A stretch of DNA of 64,000 bases from Minicystis rosea. GTDB lineage: Bacteria; Myxococcota_A; Polyangia; Polyangiales; Polyangiaceae. The number at the start of each line of letters is the position of its first letter. Positions within the stretch are counted from its first letter, which is position 1. The DNA lies in assembly GCA_001931535.1 (NCBI GenBank), contig CP016211.1:12012377-12076376 (forward strand), in the 5' to 3' direction. The notes beneath the pieces were generated by a model. It saw only the letters and a program-made list of their open reading frames with translations. It did not search any database and was not told the origin of the DNA. Below are positions 35,921-44,118 of the stretch, piece after piece. A program made the translations under genes and the position numbers.

Positions 35921-36190
35921 ATGAACGTGAAGGATCTCGAGGGATACGAGGAGGTTCTGCAAAAGCTTCTGGACGGCACCCCAGTGAAGCAACGCCTCGC
36001 CGGCATCCCGCCCGAAGAGCGGCTCGCCGGCATCCCGCCCGAGCAAGTGCTCGCCCACATGGATCGCGATCACCAAGCGCTCGCGCTGCCTCTCGAAGTG
36101 CTGAGGCTCTTGCCGGAGGAGTACTTCCGCTCGCTGTCGGCCGAGGTGCAGGCCGAGCTCAGGCGACGGCTGGGCCGCAGCGACGCGTAA
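35921..36190 (+). CDS. small hypothetical protein with duplicated RLAGIPPE motif
   Basis: This 89-residue acidic helical protein contains RLAGIPPE twice in a row (about residues 25-40), matched by a 24-base direct repeat in the DNA, then LEVLRLLPEEYFRSLSAEVQ. AGGAGGTGA lies just before the ATG at 35921, a near-perfect ribosome-binding site. LPPE/IPPE repeats of this kind occur at the ends of some transposase-linked nuclease (Rpn/PD-(D/E)XK) proteins, so this could be a detached tail of one; that is only an impression. There are no catalytic residues. Confidence 0.6.
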   Translation: MNVKDLEGYEEVLQKLLDGTPVKQRLAGIPPEERLAGIPPEQVLAHMDRDHQALALPLEVLRLLPEEYFRSLSAEVQAELRRRLGRSDA

Positions 36191-36246
36191 GCGCCCGGTC
36201 GGGGCGCGTTCCGATGCTGTCTTGCGGAATGCCGGCTGCTGGTGGA

Positions 36247-36270
36247 GGGAGCGTCGGTGGGGATGCTCCC
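36247..36270. terminator. hairpin downstream of efp, outer copy
   Basis: GGGAGC and GCTCCC arms around GTCGGTGGGGAT. It resembles the stronger hairpin at 36283 in both stem and loop and is probably a diverged duplicate. Confidence 0.45.
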
Positions 36271-36282
36271 GCAGATGGTTGA

Positions 36283-36312
36283 AAGGGGAGCGTCGATGGG
36301 GACGCTCCCCTT
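36283..36312 (-). terminator. efp terminator
   Basis: AAGGGGAGCGTC pairs perfectly with GACGCTCCCCTT around a six-base loop, 8 bases after the efp stop. On the minus strand the stem is followed by TTTC. This is a strong intrinsic terminator. Confidence 0.75.
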
Positions 36313-36319
36313 CGGGGCT

Positions 36320-36886
36320 TCAGCGGTTGACGCGCTCGATGTACTTGCCTTCGGCGGTGTCGACCTTGATCCACTCGCCCTCTTTCACGAAGAGGGGGAC
36401 GTTGACGGTCGCGCCGGTCGAGAGCGTGGCGGGCTTGGTGGCGCCGCTCGCGGTGTCGCCCTTCACGCCGGGCTCACAGACGGTGATCTGGAGGACGACG
36501 TGGGAGGGGAGGCTGACGCCGATCGCCACGCCCTTGAAGAGGGTCACGTCGATCTTCATGCCGTCGCTCATCCACTGAGCGTCGTCGCCGATCTTGTCGC
36601 CGGAGACGTGGATCTGCTCGCCGGAGGCCTCGTCCATGAAGACGAAGTCGCTGCCGTCCGGGTAGATGTACTGGAGCTGGCGCTCCTCCACGTCGGCGGG
36701 CTCGAGCTTTTCACCCGACTTGAAGGTGCGCTCGATGACGGAGCCGGACGCCATGTTCCGAACCTTCAACCGCGTGAAGGCCTGGCCCTTGCCGGGCTTC
36801 ACGAACTGAAAGTCGACGACGACCCACGGATCGGGGCTGCCATCGAGCATCATTTTGAGGCCTTTGCGGATGTCGCTCGTATCCAT
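36320..36886 (-). CDS. efp: elongation factor P
   Basis: This 188-residue translation factor relieves ribosomes stalled at consecutive prolines. The three-domain KOW-OB-OB length matches EF-P. The modifiable residue lies in FVKPGKGQAF (Lys33 at the loop tip), and the C-terminal domain has ATVNVPLFVKEGEWIKVDT and GKYIERV as expected. The PGKGQ loop is the lysine type modified by EpmA/EpmB in some bacteria; those genes are not in the window. The ATG at 36886 begins MDTSDIRKGLKMMLDG; larger upstream extensions in this frame are not protein-like. Confidence 0.97.
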   Translation of the reverse strand: MDTSDIRKGLKMMLDGSPDPWVVVDFQFVKPGKGQAFTRLKVRNMASGSVIERTFKSGEKLEPADVEERQLQYIYPDGSDFVFMDEASGEQIHVSGDKIGDDAQWMSDGMKIDVTLFKGVAIGVSLPSHVVLQITVCEPGVKGDTASGATKPATLSTGATVNVPLFVKEGEWIKVDTAEGKYIERVNR

Positions 36887-37039
36887 GCGGCGGGTTCCTA
36901 TCGTTTGGGGGCGGCGGCGTCTAGCACGATCGGGTGCCCGGCAGCCAGGGGGAATGGTCAGAAAGGCGCCTCGGTCGGGCAGAGGGCGCTCGCCCCCCTC
37001 GACCCGCCGTCCTGGTCGTGGGAGATCGCTCCCTCGCCC

Positions 37040-37945
37040 ATGACGCCCTCTCCGCACAGGCCCATCCCCGGCCGACCCGTCGCTCCGGAGGAGTACGGCG
37101 ACGAGCTGCGCGACATCAAGCGCGAGATCGTCGAGTCGCGCGGGCTCATCATCAAGACGAACAACCTCACGAACGCGCTGGCGGCCGATCTCAAGAGCAT
37201 CTCCAAGCGCCAAATCGGCTTCGAACGCCGGGCGTTCTGGAACAGCGCGGGCGCGAACCTCCTGTTCGTCGTGGTGGTCATCGGCGTGGTGAAGCTCGCC
37301 TGGGACGCGCGCATCGACGCCGTCGCGGCCGAGAACAGCGGGACGAAGCAGAAGATCGGCAAGCTCGAGAAGGAGCTGGAAGAGCTGCGCCGCCGCGGCG
37401 ACGAGAAGGCCCGCGCCGAGAGCGAGGCGGCCGCGTTCTACGAGCTCGTGCGCGCCGATCGGCGGCAAGAGGTGATCGACGGCTTCGAGGGCATCCGGCA
37501 GAGGCCGCTCTCGCGCGCGGAGATGGCGTTCTTCTCCGACGCCGTGGAGCGCGCGCGCGCCGAGATGTCGATCAAGAGCTACCAGCTCGGCCTCGATCAC
37601 ATGCGCACCGGCCGTTGGCACGAGGCCGCCGTCGCCTTCGAGGAGGCGATCAAGCAGAAGGAGACCGCGGCGCACACGCCGAGCGCGCGCCTCCACCTCG
37701 CGCGCGCCTATCGCAAGCTCAACCGCCAGCGCGACGCGATCCCGATGCTGGCGCAGCTCTCGGAAGCTTCACCGGACAAGGAGGTCATGGATGACGCGAC
37801 CTTCCTCCTCGCCGAGTGCCTCATCGACATCCAAGCGTGGAACGACGCGAAGAGCACGCTCCGGTCGTTCATCCATCGCTTCCCGGACAGCCCGTACATC
37901 AACGACGCACGCATGGCGCTGGCCGATATCTCCTTGAAACATTGA
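37040..37945 (+). CDS. TPR membrane protein
   Basis: This 301-residue protein has a cytoplasmic N-terminal segment, one membrane helix (about residues 72-90, LLFVVVVIGVVKLAW) and a coiled coil (QKIGKLEKELEELRRRGDEK). Its periplasmic TPR domain of three to four repeats (GRWHEAAVAFEEAIKQKETA, AYRKLNRQRDAIPMLAQL, AWNDAKSTLRSFIHRFPDSP) resembles YbgF/CpoB-type domains. It is divergent from efp. The ATG at 37040 has no strong ribosome-binding site. It may organise envelope proteins; no direct evidence of function. Confidence 0.78.
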   Translation: MTPSPHRPIPGRPVAPEEYGDELRDIKREIVESRGLIIKTNNLTNALAADLKSISKRQIGFERRAFWNSAGANLLFVVVVIGVVKLAWDARIDAVAAENSGTKQKIGKLEKELEELRRRGDEKARAESEAAAFYELVRADRRQEVIDGFEGIRQRPLSRAEMAFFSDAVERARAEMSIKSYQLGLDHMRTGRWHEAAVAFEEAIKQKETAAHTPSARLHLARAYRKLNRQRDAIPMLAQLSEASPDKEVMDDATFLLAECLIDIQAWNDAKSTLRSFIHRFPDSPYINDARMALADISLKH

Positions 37946-38097
37946 GCATCGGGAAAGGGCGGTGCGATCGGCTTTCGGCTTCTCCGCCGAGGTCCGGTTC
38001 GCGTGCTCGATCGATGCGGCGGGCGGCGCGGGATTGCACGAGGCGCGCCGAGGCTGGTTGACCCGGGGCTTTGGCATGCCCACGTTGCGACCTGCTC

Positions 38098-38811
38098 ATG
38101 ATCTGCCCGAACTGCCGCCAGGATGTCGTCCCCATCGTCCGCGGCGTGCGCTCGTACTGCACGTCGTGTGGAGCGCCGATGCCGTTCGTCGCGGCGTCCG
38201 AAGCGGTGAACGTGGCCGGACAGCCGGCGAAGGTGGGCGGGGGCATCGCCAAGGTGCTCGGTTGGGGCGCGCTCACCGCCGGCATGTTGGCGCTCTTGTT
38301 CTTCATGCTGATCGGGTGGGTGCTGGGGACGACCGCGACGCTCTACGTGGGCGGCTTCTTCGCGGTGCTCGCGCTCATCGTGGCGCTGCCGCTCCTCTTC
38401 GCGGGCCGGAAGCTGCACCAGGCCGGGGAGACGAAGGAGCTGGCGGCGCGCGAGCGCGCCATCTTCGCGCTGGCGGCGCAGCGACGCGGCGTGCTCACGG
38501 TCGCGAGCGTGGCGCGCGCGCTGGAGATCCAAGAGGATGAAGCGGACGCGACGCTCACCGCGATGGCGAAGCGGCCCGACGGTCAGGTGTCGCTGGAGAT
38601 CGACGAGAGCGGGACGATCACCTACGTGTTCCGCGATCTGGTGGCCGCCACATCGCCGCACGCATCGCGCGTGCGCGTCGGCGGCGATGGCTGGCGCGTC
38701 CCGAGCGAAGCGACCGCGAAGCCCGCGCCCCGCGTGATCGACGCGGAGCTGATCGAAGAAGAGGCCGCCGAGGCCGAAGCGAACGTGCCGAGCCGCCGCA
38801 TGACGCGCTGA
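38098..38811 (+). CDS. zinc-ribbon membrane protein
   Basis: This 237-residue protein has an N-terminal zinc ribbon (ICPNC near residue 3 and YCTSC near 22). Two membrane helices follow (about 52-73 and 80-101), then a winged-helix-like cytosolic segment (RGVLTVASVARALEIQEDEA, QVSLEIDESGTITYVFRDLV) and an acidic tail. A TTG at 38071 would add another CPRC motif, making a longer Cys-rich N-terminus; I prefer the ATG. The layout suggests a membrane-tethered regulator or sensor. The family is not recognised. Confidence 0.7.
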   Translation: MICPNCRQDVVPIVRGVRSYCTSCGAPMPFVAASEAVNVAGQPAKVGGGIAKVLGWGALTAGMLALLFFMLIGWVLGTTATLYVGGFFAVLALIVALPLLFAGRKLHQAGETKELAARERAIFALAAQRRGVLTVASVARALEIQEDEADATLTAMAKRPDGQVSLEIDESGTITYVFRDLVAATSPHASRVRVGGDGWRVPSEATAKPAPRVIDAELIEEEAAEAEANVPSRRMTR

Positions 38812-38872
38812 CCGCTCGGCGATCGGGCCGCGCGGGCACGCATGACGAGCTGCACGGCGCACGGAGCATGAG

Positions 38873-40366
38873 CTATCGACCGGCGCGAAAGCGCACGGCG
38901 TCGCCGGGTTTCTTGCGCGCGAGGGCGGCGAGCGCCGAGCGGCGCAGGACGGCGAGGACGGGGTAGCCGCCGGTCGTGGGGTGATCGGGGCCGAGGATGA
39001 TCGGCGTGCCGTCGGTGGTGACCTCGACGGCGCCGCGGATCATGGGGACGGGGAGCGCGAGATCGGGGCGATCGCGGGGGATGCGCGCGCCGTCGAGGCG
39101 GACGCCGGTGCGATCGCCGAGGCGAGACACGCGCCACGCCGTGGAGAGCAGCGTGGCGTAGGCGTCGCCGGGGAAGCGATCGAGGTGCGGGCCGGGGTCG
39201 ATGTCGAGCGCGTCGGGATCGGCGATCGGTTCGGATGGCGAGGGCGCGCCGGCGATGGCGTCGCCGAGGGCGAGCACGTCGCGCCGGCGCAGCGGACGTC
39301 CGGCGAGGCCACCGATGCCGACGGTGGGGATGGTGGCGCGCGCACCGAGGATCACCGGCACATCGATGCCACCGCGCACCGCGAGGTAACGCACGGCGCG
39401 CTCCGCGGCGGGCACGCGCAGGCGCTCGCCGTCGCGGAGCGTGACGGCGGGCTCGCCGTCGATCGAGACGAGCGCATCCACACCGCGGGCCTCGACCTCG
39501 AGCGATCCGAGCGGCACCTCGATGGCCGCCGCGCCCGCGACGTTGCCGACGGCAGCATTCGCCGCATCGAAGGTGATCGGATCGAGTGGCCCCGCCGGTG
39601 GCAGCCCGCGCCCGAGCTGTCCGAGTCGCCCGCGATCCTGCACCGTCGCCAGCGCCGGCGCGCTCACCACCACGAGCCCCACCGAGGCGGATCCAGGCGT
39701 GCTCGCGTCATCGCGGCCGCTCGCTGCTCGGTGCGTGTCCGCGATCGAAGCGGCATCCACCTCCGTGAACCTGACCCGATCGCCGGGGGCGAACAGCATC
39801 GCCGGCTCGCGCGTCACGTCGAAGGGCACCGCGTCGACGGCGCGCCCGATCAGGTTCCATCCGCCGGGCGATGCCGACGGGTACACGCCCGTGAACGATG
39901 CGGCCACCGCGATGCTGCCGGCGGGCACCTTGGGTCGCGGCGTCGAGCGACGCGGCACCACGAGCGGTGCGCCGCTCGGCGCCGACAGGTACGCGAAGCC
40001 CGGCAGAAAGCCGACCAGCTCCACGACGTACGGCGTGCCGGTGTGGCGCGCGACGGCTTCGCTCGGCGTGATGCCGAGCGTCTCGGCGACGGCGGCGAGA
40101 TCGGGCCCATCGTAGACGGCGCGGATCTCGTGGCTCTGCGGCTCGGTGCGGGTCGCCGGCGGTTGCGGCGAGGTTGCGATGCGTCGCGCTTCCGCGGGCG
40201 AGATGCCGACGGCCACCACCGTGCCGGCGCCCACGATGACGTCGGCGCTGGGGCACGCCGCGCGCAGCGCCGTGGCGAGCGCGTGGGTGCGGCCCGCGCG
40301 ATCGGGGGCGTGCTCGATGTCGAGATCGATGAACGTCGCGTCCTCGCCGTAGGCCTCGATCCGCAT
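38873..40366 (-). CDS. fused 5-oxoprolinase subunits B and C (PxpB-PxpC)
   Basis: This 497-residue fusion has two parts. Residues 1-200 correspond to PxpB (KipI/allophanate hydrolase subunit 1-like: TPYVVELVGFLPGFAYLSAP, STPRPKVPAGSIAVAASFTG, PSASPGGWNLIGR). Residues 220-497 correspond to PxpC (KipA/subunit 2-like: ATVQDRGRLGQLGRGLPPAG). With PxpA, encoded immediately upstream two bases away, they form the ATP-dependent 5-oxoprolinase that opens pyroglutamate to glutamate. PxpB and PxpC are separate in E. coli and Bacillus; fusion occurs in other bacteria. Both halves look complete. Confidence 0.9.
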   Translation of the reverse strand: MRIEAYGEDATFIDLDIEHAPDRAGRTHALATALRAACPSADVIVGAGTVVAVGISPAEARRIATSPQPPATRTEPQSHEIRAVYDGPDLAAVAETLGITPSEAVARHTGTPYVVELVGFLPGFAYLSAPSGAPLVVPRRSTPRPKVPAGSIAVAASFTGVYPSASPGGWNLIGRAVDAVPFDVTREPAMLFAPGDRVRFTEVDAASIADTHRAASGRDDASTPGSASVGLVVVSAPALATVQDRGRLGQLGRGLPPAGPLDPITFDAANAAVGNVAGAAAIEVPLGSLEVEARGVDALVSIDGEPAVTLRDGERLRVPAAERAVRYLAVRGGIDVPVILGARATIPTVGIGGLAGRPLRRRDVLALGDAIAGAPSPSEPIADPDALDIDPGPHLDRFPGDAYATLLSTAWRVSRLGDRTGVRLDGARIPRDRPDLALPVPMIRGAVEVTTDGTPIILGPDHPTTGGYPVLAVLRRSALAALARKKPGDAVRFRAGR

Positions 40367-40368
40367 GA

Positions 40369-41085
40369 TCAGCCTCCCGACGAAAGGAGCCCCGCCTCCG
40401 TGAGCGCGGCGCGCACGCGTGTGGCGATGGAGACGGCGTCCTCCGTGTCGCCGTGCACGCACAGCGTCTCGATCGTGCCCGAGCGCGCGAGCGTCAGGGC
40501 TTGTTGCGCGGCGGCTTCGGGATCGGTGAGCAGGGCGCCCGGCTCGCTCCGCGGCACGAGCGAGCCGTCGGCGCGGTAGCCGCGATCGGCGAAGCCCTCG
40601 CGCGCATAGGCGGCGCCGCGGCGCTCGGCCTCCGTGTGGAGGAAGCTCGTTGGAGCTCCAACGATCGTCGCCTCGGCGGCCGCGATGCCGAGGCCGCGGA
40701 GCGCGCCGTCGATCACCGCCGCCGCGATGGCCGCGTCCTTTCCGGCGTCGTGGTAGAGCGCGCCGTGGGGTTTCACCCGCGTCACCGTCGCGCCGAGGCG
40801 CCGCGCGACGTCGGCGAGCGCTCGGCATTGGGCTTCGACGGCGTGCTCGATGGCGGCGGGCGCGAGGCTCATGGTCTTGCGTCCGAAGCCTGCGCGATCG
40901 GGATAGGACGGATGCGCGGCGATGCGCGTGCCCTGCGCGATCGCGCGGGAGATGGACCGCTCCATCGAAGCTTCGTCGCCCGCGTGACCGCCGCAGGCGA
41001 TGTTGGCCGTGGTCGCGAGGGAGAACAGCTCGGCCGGCTCGGCGGGCAGCTCACCGAGGTCGACGTTCAGATCGATCGACGCCAT
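40369..41085 (-). CDS. pxpA: 5-oxoprolinase subunit A (LamB/YcsF family)
   Basis: This 238-residue YcsF-family TIM-barrel protein is the pyroglutamate-binding subunit of 5-oxoprolinase. It begins MASIDLNVDLGE and has NIACGGHAGDE, RIAAHPSYPDRAGFGRK, TRVKPHGALYHDAG and EGFADRGYRADGSLVPRSEP, all family landmarks. It is the first gene of a two-gene operon with pxpBC. No regulator is adjacent. Pyroglutamate forms spontaneously from glutamine, so the operon is probably a damage-repair pathway. Confidence 0.94.
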   Translation of the reverse strand: MASIDLNVDLGELPAEPAELFSLATTANIACGGHAGDEASMERSISRAIAQGTRIAAHPSYPDRAGFGRKTMSLAPAAIEHAVEAQCRALADVARRLGATVTRVKPHGALYHDAGKDAAIAAAVIDGALRGLGIAAAEATIVGAPTSFLHTEAERRGAAYAREGFADRGYRADGSLVPRSEPGALLTDPEAAAQQALTLARSGTIETLCVHGDTEDAVSIATRVRAALTEAGLLSSGG

Positions 41086-41223
41086 GGCGGAACCGTACCG
41101 GCGCCGAGGCGCGTCGACTACCCACCTGCCATCGCATCGAGGCCGCGAAGCGAGCGCGCAGCCGCAGGAATGGCCGCTCGGTGAACGCGTGCGACGAGGC
41201 CGAGCGCGGCGGTTCGATCTGGA

Positions 41224-42285
41224 TCAGGGGTCGGCGGCCACGAGCGTCCACGTCAGCTCGTGCCACCACTTGTCGGTCGGCAAGCCGGGGCCGGCGCCGA
41301 CGGCGACCAGCACGAAGCGCGCGCCGTTCACCACGGCCGCGGCGCCGGGCCCGCCGTTGGCGAACACCTTGGAGAGCGGCACCGTCGACGACAGGTTCAT
41401 CGACCCCGGCGTGTAGGTCTGGATCTGCACGGTATCGAGGGGGCCCATCTCGGTCACGGTGAGCGCAGCGAAGGGAGGCTTCGGCAGGATCGCGCCTTGC
41501 GAGAGCGCGTGCGCGATGATCCTCGGCGTCGCGTCCGTGAGGCTCGGGAGCAGCGCGACGTCGACCTCGGGCAAGGCCGGCGAGGCGCTCACCGCTTGCA
41601 GCGAGACGTGCCCGCCGTCCTCGATGCGCGACATCGACACCAGCGTGAGGCCCGCCGTCGGCGAGCTGCCGGTGTAGCCCATGCCGCAGGCGACGGTGGC
41701 GCTCGGATCTTCGTGCGCGAACCCGCCCACGCAGCCGCTCGGCACGAGGAGGAGGCTGCGGTTCGTGGCCCAAACGACCTTGGGGATCACCCCGAGCGGC
41801 CGCGCGACGATCGCGGACGTGCCCGCGTCGGCCGCGGCCAGCGCGAGGATCTCCGTGCAGGTCTTGCCATCGGTCTGCGAGAGATCACCGGCGATGACCC
41901 ACGGCGTGACGTCGCCGTCGATGGGGACGGTGCTCGCGCCCGGCGTGATGACGGCGCTCCGCCCGAAGGGCAGGCCGTTCGCCGATGAAGGCCAAGGCGT
42001 GTCGTTGGGGAGGAAACACAGGCGCACCGCGTAGTAGTCGTTGATCCCGTTCACGACGGTGAGCTTGAGCGTGCCGGCCGGCTCCGGATCGCCGCCGACA
42101 CCGCCCGTGCCCGAGCTGCTCGACGACGCGCTGCTCGACACGGAAGAGCTCGACGAGGCGACGGTGCTCGAGGACGACGAGCCGCCGGTGACGCCGAGAT
42201 CGTACGGGCTCCCACCACAGGCGAAGGCCGCGATCACGACGAGCGCCGCGGCGCCGCCTCGAAGGAGAGGGGAAAGACGAAGCAC
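41224..42285 (-). CDS. lipoprotein with Ser-rich linker, DUF4397-like
   Basis: This 353-residue lipoprotein has the lipobox VVIAAFACGG (Cys23) and a Ser-Ser-Thr/Gly linker (about residues 32-66), the linker type common on myxobacterial surface proteins. The globular part (LKLTVVNGINDYYAVRLCFL onward) has beta-rich repeats resembling DUF4397 domains, but the match is weak. Six Cys may form disulfides. It is the distal gene of a run of three lipoproteins on the minus strand (41.2-44.0 kb). Function unknown. Confidence 0.75.
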   Translation of the reverse strand: MLRLSPLLRGGAAALVVIAAFACGGSPYDLGVTGGSSSSSTVASSSSSVSSSASSSSSGTGGVGGDPEPAGTLKLTVVNGINDYYAVRLCFLPNDTPWPSSANGLPFGRSAVITPGASTVPIDGDVTPWVIAGDLSQTDGKTCTEILALAAADAGTSAIVARPLGVIPKVVWATNRSLLLVPSGCVGGFAHEDPSATVACGMGYTGSSPTAGLTLVSMSRIEDGGHVSLQAVSASPALPEVDVALLPSLTDATPRIIAHALSQGAILPKPPFAALTVTEMGPLDTVQIQTYTPGSMNLSSTVPLSKVFANGGPGAAAVVNGARFVLVAVGAGPGLPTDKWWHELTWTLVAADP

Positions 42286-42350
42286 GCGCCGAGCTTATCG
42301 CGTCGGCGCGTGTCGTTGGGAGTTGGTCTCCGCTCGCGCGGCGCTGGAGA

Positions 42351-43181
42351 TCAGTCGCAGATGGAGGTGTCGGAGACGATCGAGAGCCCCGCCATGTTGG
42401 CCTGGCACTCGTTGGGGTACGTGTTGCCGTCGCAGGCGCAGACGGGATCGTAGAGGGTGTCGCACGCCTCGGGGATGGGCGTGCACGTGCCCTGGTCGTC
42501 GGCGTTGCCGCACTGGGTCTCGGGCGGGAAGTTGCAGAACTCACCAGCGTCGCAGAGGATCCCGGCGAGGCCGCCGCAGGCCTTCCCGGTCGGGGGCGCC
42601 GCGCAGAAGGAGTCGATGGTGGTGGACATGCCCGCCTGGTGCGCCTCGCATGCGTTGCCGTACGTGATGCCGTCGCAGCCGCAGACCGGGTCGTAGATCT
42701 CGGGGCAGCCGTTGTCCGGGAGGGGCTCGCAGGTGCCGGCCTCGTCGGCCTGGCCGCACGCGGAGATGTTGCAGAAGTAGCCATCGGGGCAGGTGTCCTT
42801 CCCGACGTTGCCGCACTGCGGCCCGGGCGGCGGGAGATCGATGCAGCCGCAGCCGCACTCCGCCGAGTCGAACGGGATCTGGTCGTCGGTGCACTGCCAG
42901 TCCGCGGCGCGGCATGTCGATGGATCGCCGACGTAGTGGACGCGCGCGTCGGCGGGGTTCGGGCACCCGGGCGACACGGGGCAGTCGGAGGTGTCGTGCG
43001 CTGGGCAGAACTCGTCGCACACGCTGTCGCCGTACCAGCCTTCGGAGGCGCAGATGTCGTTGCCCTCTTCGTCGAGGCCGCCGCGCTCTCGGGCGGCGTC
43101 CTTGGTGTAGCCGACGCTGCTGCTGCCACAGGCGGCGAGGGTGGGGATGGCGACGAGGATGGCGGCAAGGATGCGGTTCAT
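42351..43181 (-). CDS. lipoprotein with two Kazal-type inhibitor-like domains
   Basis: This 276-residue lipoprotein has the signal MNRILAAILVAIPTLAAC (Cys18). It contains two Kazal-type segments with the CDG.TY.N.C core: PVCGCDGITYGNACEAHQAG and PVCACDGNTYPNECQANMAG. A further Cys-rich region at the N-terminus matches the ICASEGWYGDSVCDEFC.AHD type repeat of myxobacterial proteins. Kazal domains bind and block serine proteases, so it may protect the cell against its own secreted proteases, such as the subtilase and HtrA proteins encoded here. GGAGACCCCC lies ahead of the ATG. Confidence 0.85.
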   Translation of the reverse strand: MNRILAAILVAIPTLAACGSSSVGYTKDAARERGGLDEEGNDICASEGWYGDSVCDEFCPAHDTSDCPVSPGCPNPADARVHYVGDPSTCRAADWQCTDDQIPFDSAECGCGCIDLPPPGPQCGNVGKDTCPDGYFCNISACGQADEAGTCEPLPDNGCPEIYDPVCGCDGITYGNACEAHQAGMSTTIDSFCAAPPTGKACGGLAGILCDAGEFCNFPPETQCGNADDQGTCTPIPEACDTLYDPVCACDGNTYPNECQANMAGLSIVSDTSICD

Positions 43182-43268
43182 GATCGGGGGTCTCCTTCTT
43201 TGCAAAACGCGGGTCGCGCGGGCGCGACGCGCAAGACTGCGGCGGCGCTCGGTGAGCGCCCGAAATCC

Positions 43269-43284
43269 TTTGAGCTCAAACGAT
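43269..43284. repeat. TTTGAGCTCAAACGAT motif, copy 1
   Basis: A 12-base palindrome TTTGAGCTCAAA plus CGAT, just past the stop of the minus-strand lipoprotein gene ending at 43290. An identical copy follows selA at 48539-48554. Confidence 0.6.
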
Positions 43285-43289
43285 CGCGA

Positions 43290-44000
43290 TCAGGGATCGG
43301 GGACGGTCAGCGTGATCGCGCGGCGTGAAGCGGTGGGGCCGGTGACGTCGAGGAAGAGGACGTCCTCGCGCTCGGCGCCGTTCTCCGCGTGGAGCGTGAG
43401 GGTCGTGGTGTCGCCGGCGGCGAGCGCGATCGGCGACGCGGGCGAGAACGAGAAGCCGGCGAGCCCGCGGCGCAGTCGAGGCGCGGCGATGCTCACGGTG
43501 CCGTTGCACGCGTTGCGGATCACGAGATCGCGCTCTTCGCCGGGGCCTTCAAGGGCGGCCCAGCGCGCCGGATCGAGGACGAGGCACGGGGGCTCGTCCA
43601 GGACCTCGGTGAGCGCGTTGCCCATCGCATTGACGGCCAGGTCGAAGGGCTGCGAGCGCGCGAGCCCGCTCTTGACCTGAAAGCGGAAGGCGTCGCCGGG
43701 GTTCCCGGGGACGGCGATGTCGAAGCTGCCGTCGGCGCTCACGGACGCGAAGCTCGGGCCCTCGTTCGACTCGAGGTTGGTGATGACGACGATGCCCGAC
43801 GGCGGATCGACCGAGCCCGGACCGGCATGGAAGAAGATCATGCCCTCGTCACCGACGGCCGTGTCGGGCTGCACCGTGATGAGGTTGCCCTCGAGGATCG
43901 AATCGGGCGGGCTCGGTTGCGGGCTCACGCCGCAGCCGGCGACGAGCGCCCCCACGGAGAGGACGCCGAAGCCGATCGACAGGACCTTGCGCCAAGCCAT
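43290..44000 (-). CDS. lipoprotein, unknown function
   Basis: This 236-residue lipoprotein has the signal MAWRKVLSIGFGVLSVGALV, then AGC (Cys23). Residues 35-150 form an Ig-like or transthyretin-like beta domain (GDEGMIFFHAGPGSVDPPSG, FASVSADGSFDIAVPGNPGD), as in carboxypeptidase regulatory-like domains. The last part (LALAAGDTTTLTLHAENGAE) resembles a second Ig-like domain. No catalytic residues. It heads the run of three minus-strand lipoprotein genes and is divergent from the giant sigma-54 regulator. Confidence 0.75.
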   Translation of the reverse strand: MAWRKVLSIGFGVLSVGALVAGCGVSPQPSPPDSILEGNLITVQPDTAVGDEGMIFFHAGPGSVDPPSGIVVITNLESNEGPSFASVSADGSFDIAVPGNPGDAFRFQVKSGLARSQPFDLAVNAMGNALTEVLDEPPCLVLDPARWAALEGPGEERDLVIRNACNGTVSIAAPRLRRGLAGFSFSPASPIALAAGDTTTLTLHAENGAEREDVLFLDVTGPTASRRAITLTVPDP

Positions 44001-44073
44001 CACGCTCGCCCTATCAGCAACGGTCGGGCCAGGCCTCGTCGGCGAAAAACCTCGGGAATCTCGGCTGGGGGTG

Positions 44074-44118
44074 TGTCTCAAGAGTGTCTCACTGTATCAT
44101 CGGTGGCGCCATGAGACA
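44074..44118 (+). promoter_or_regulatory. TGTCTCA operator-like repeats at the sigma-54 regulator start
   Basis: TGTCTCA occurs at 44074 and 44085 (11 bases apart, one helical turn), and its inverse TGAGACA at 44112 overlaps the start codon. CTGTATCAT between them could be a -10. The layout fits a binding site for autoregulation. Confidence 0.5.
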
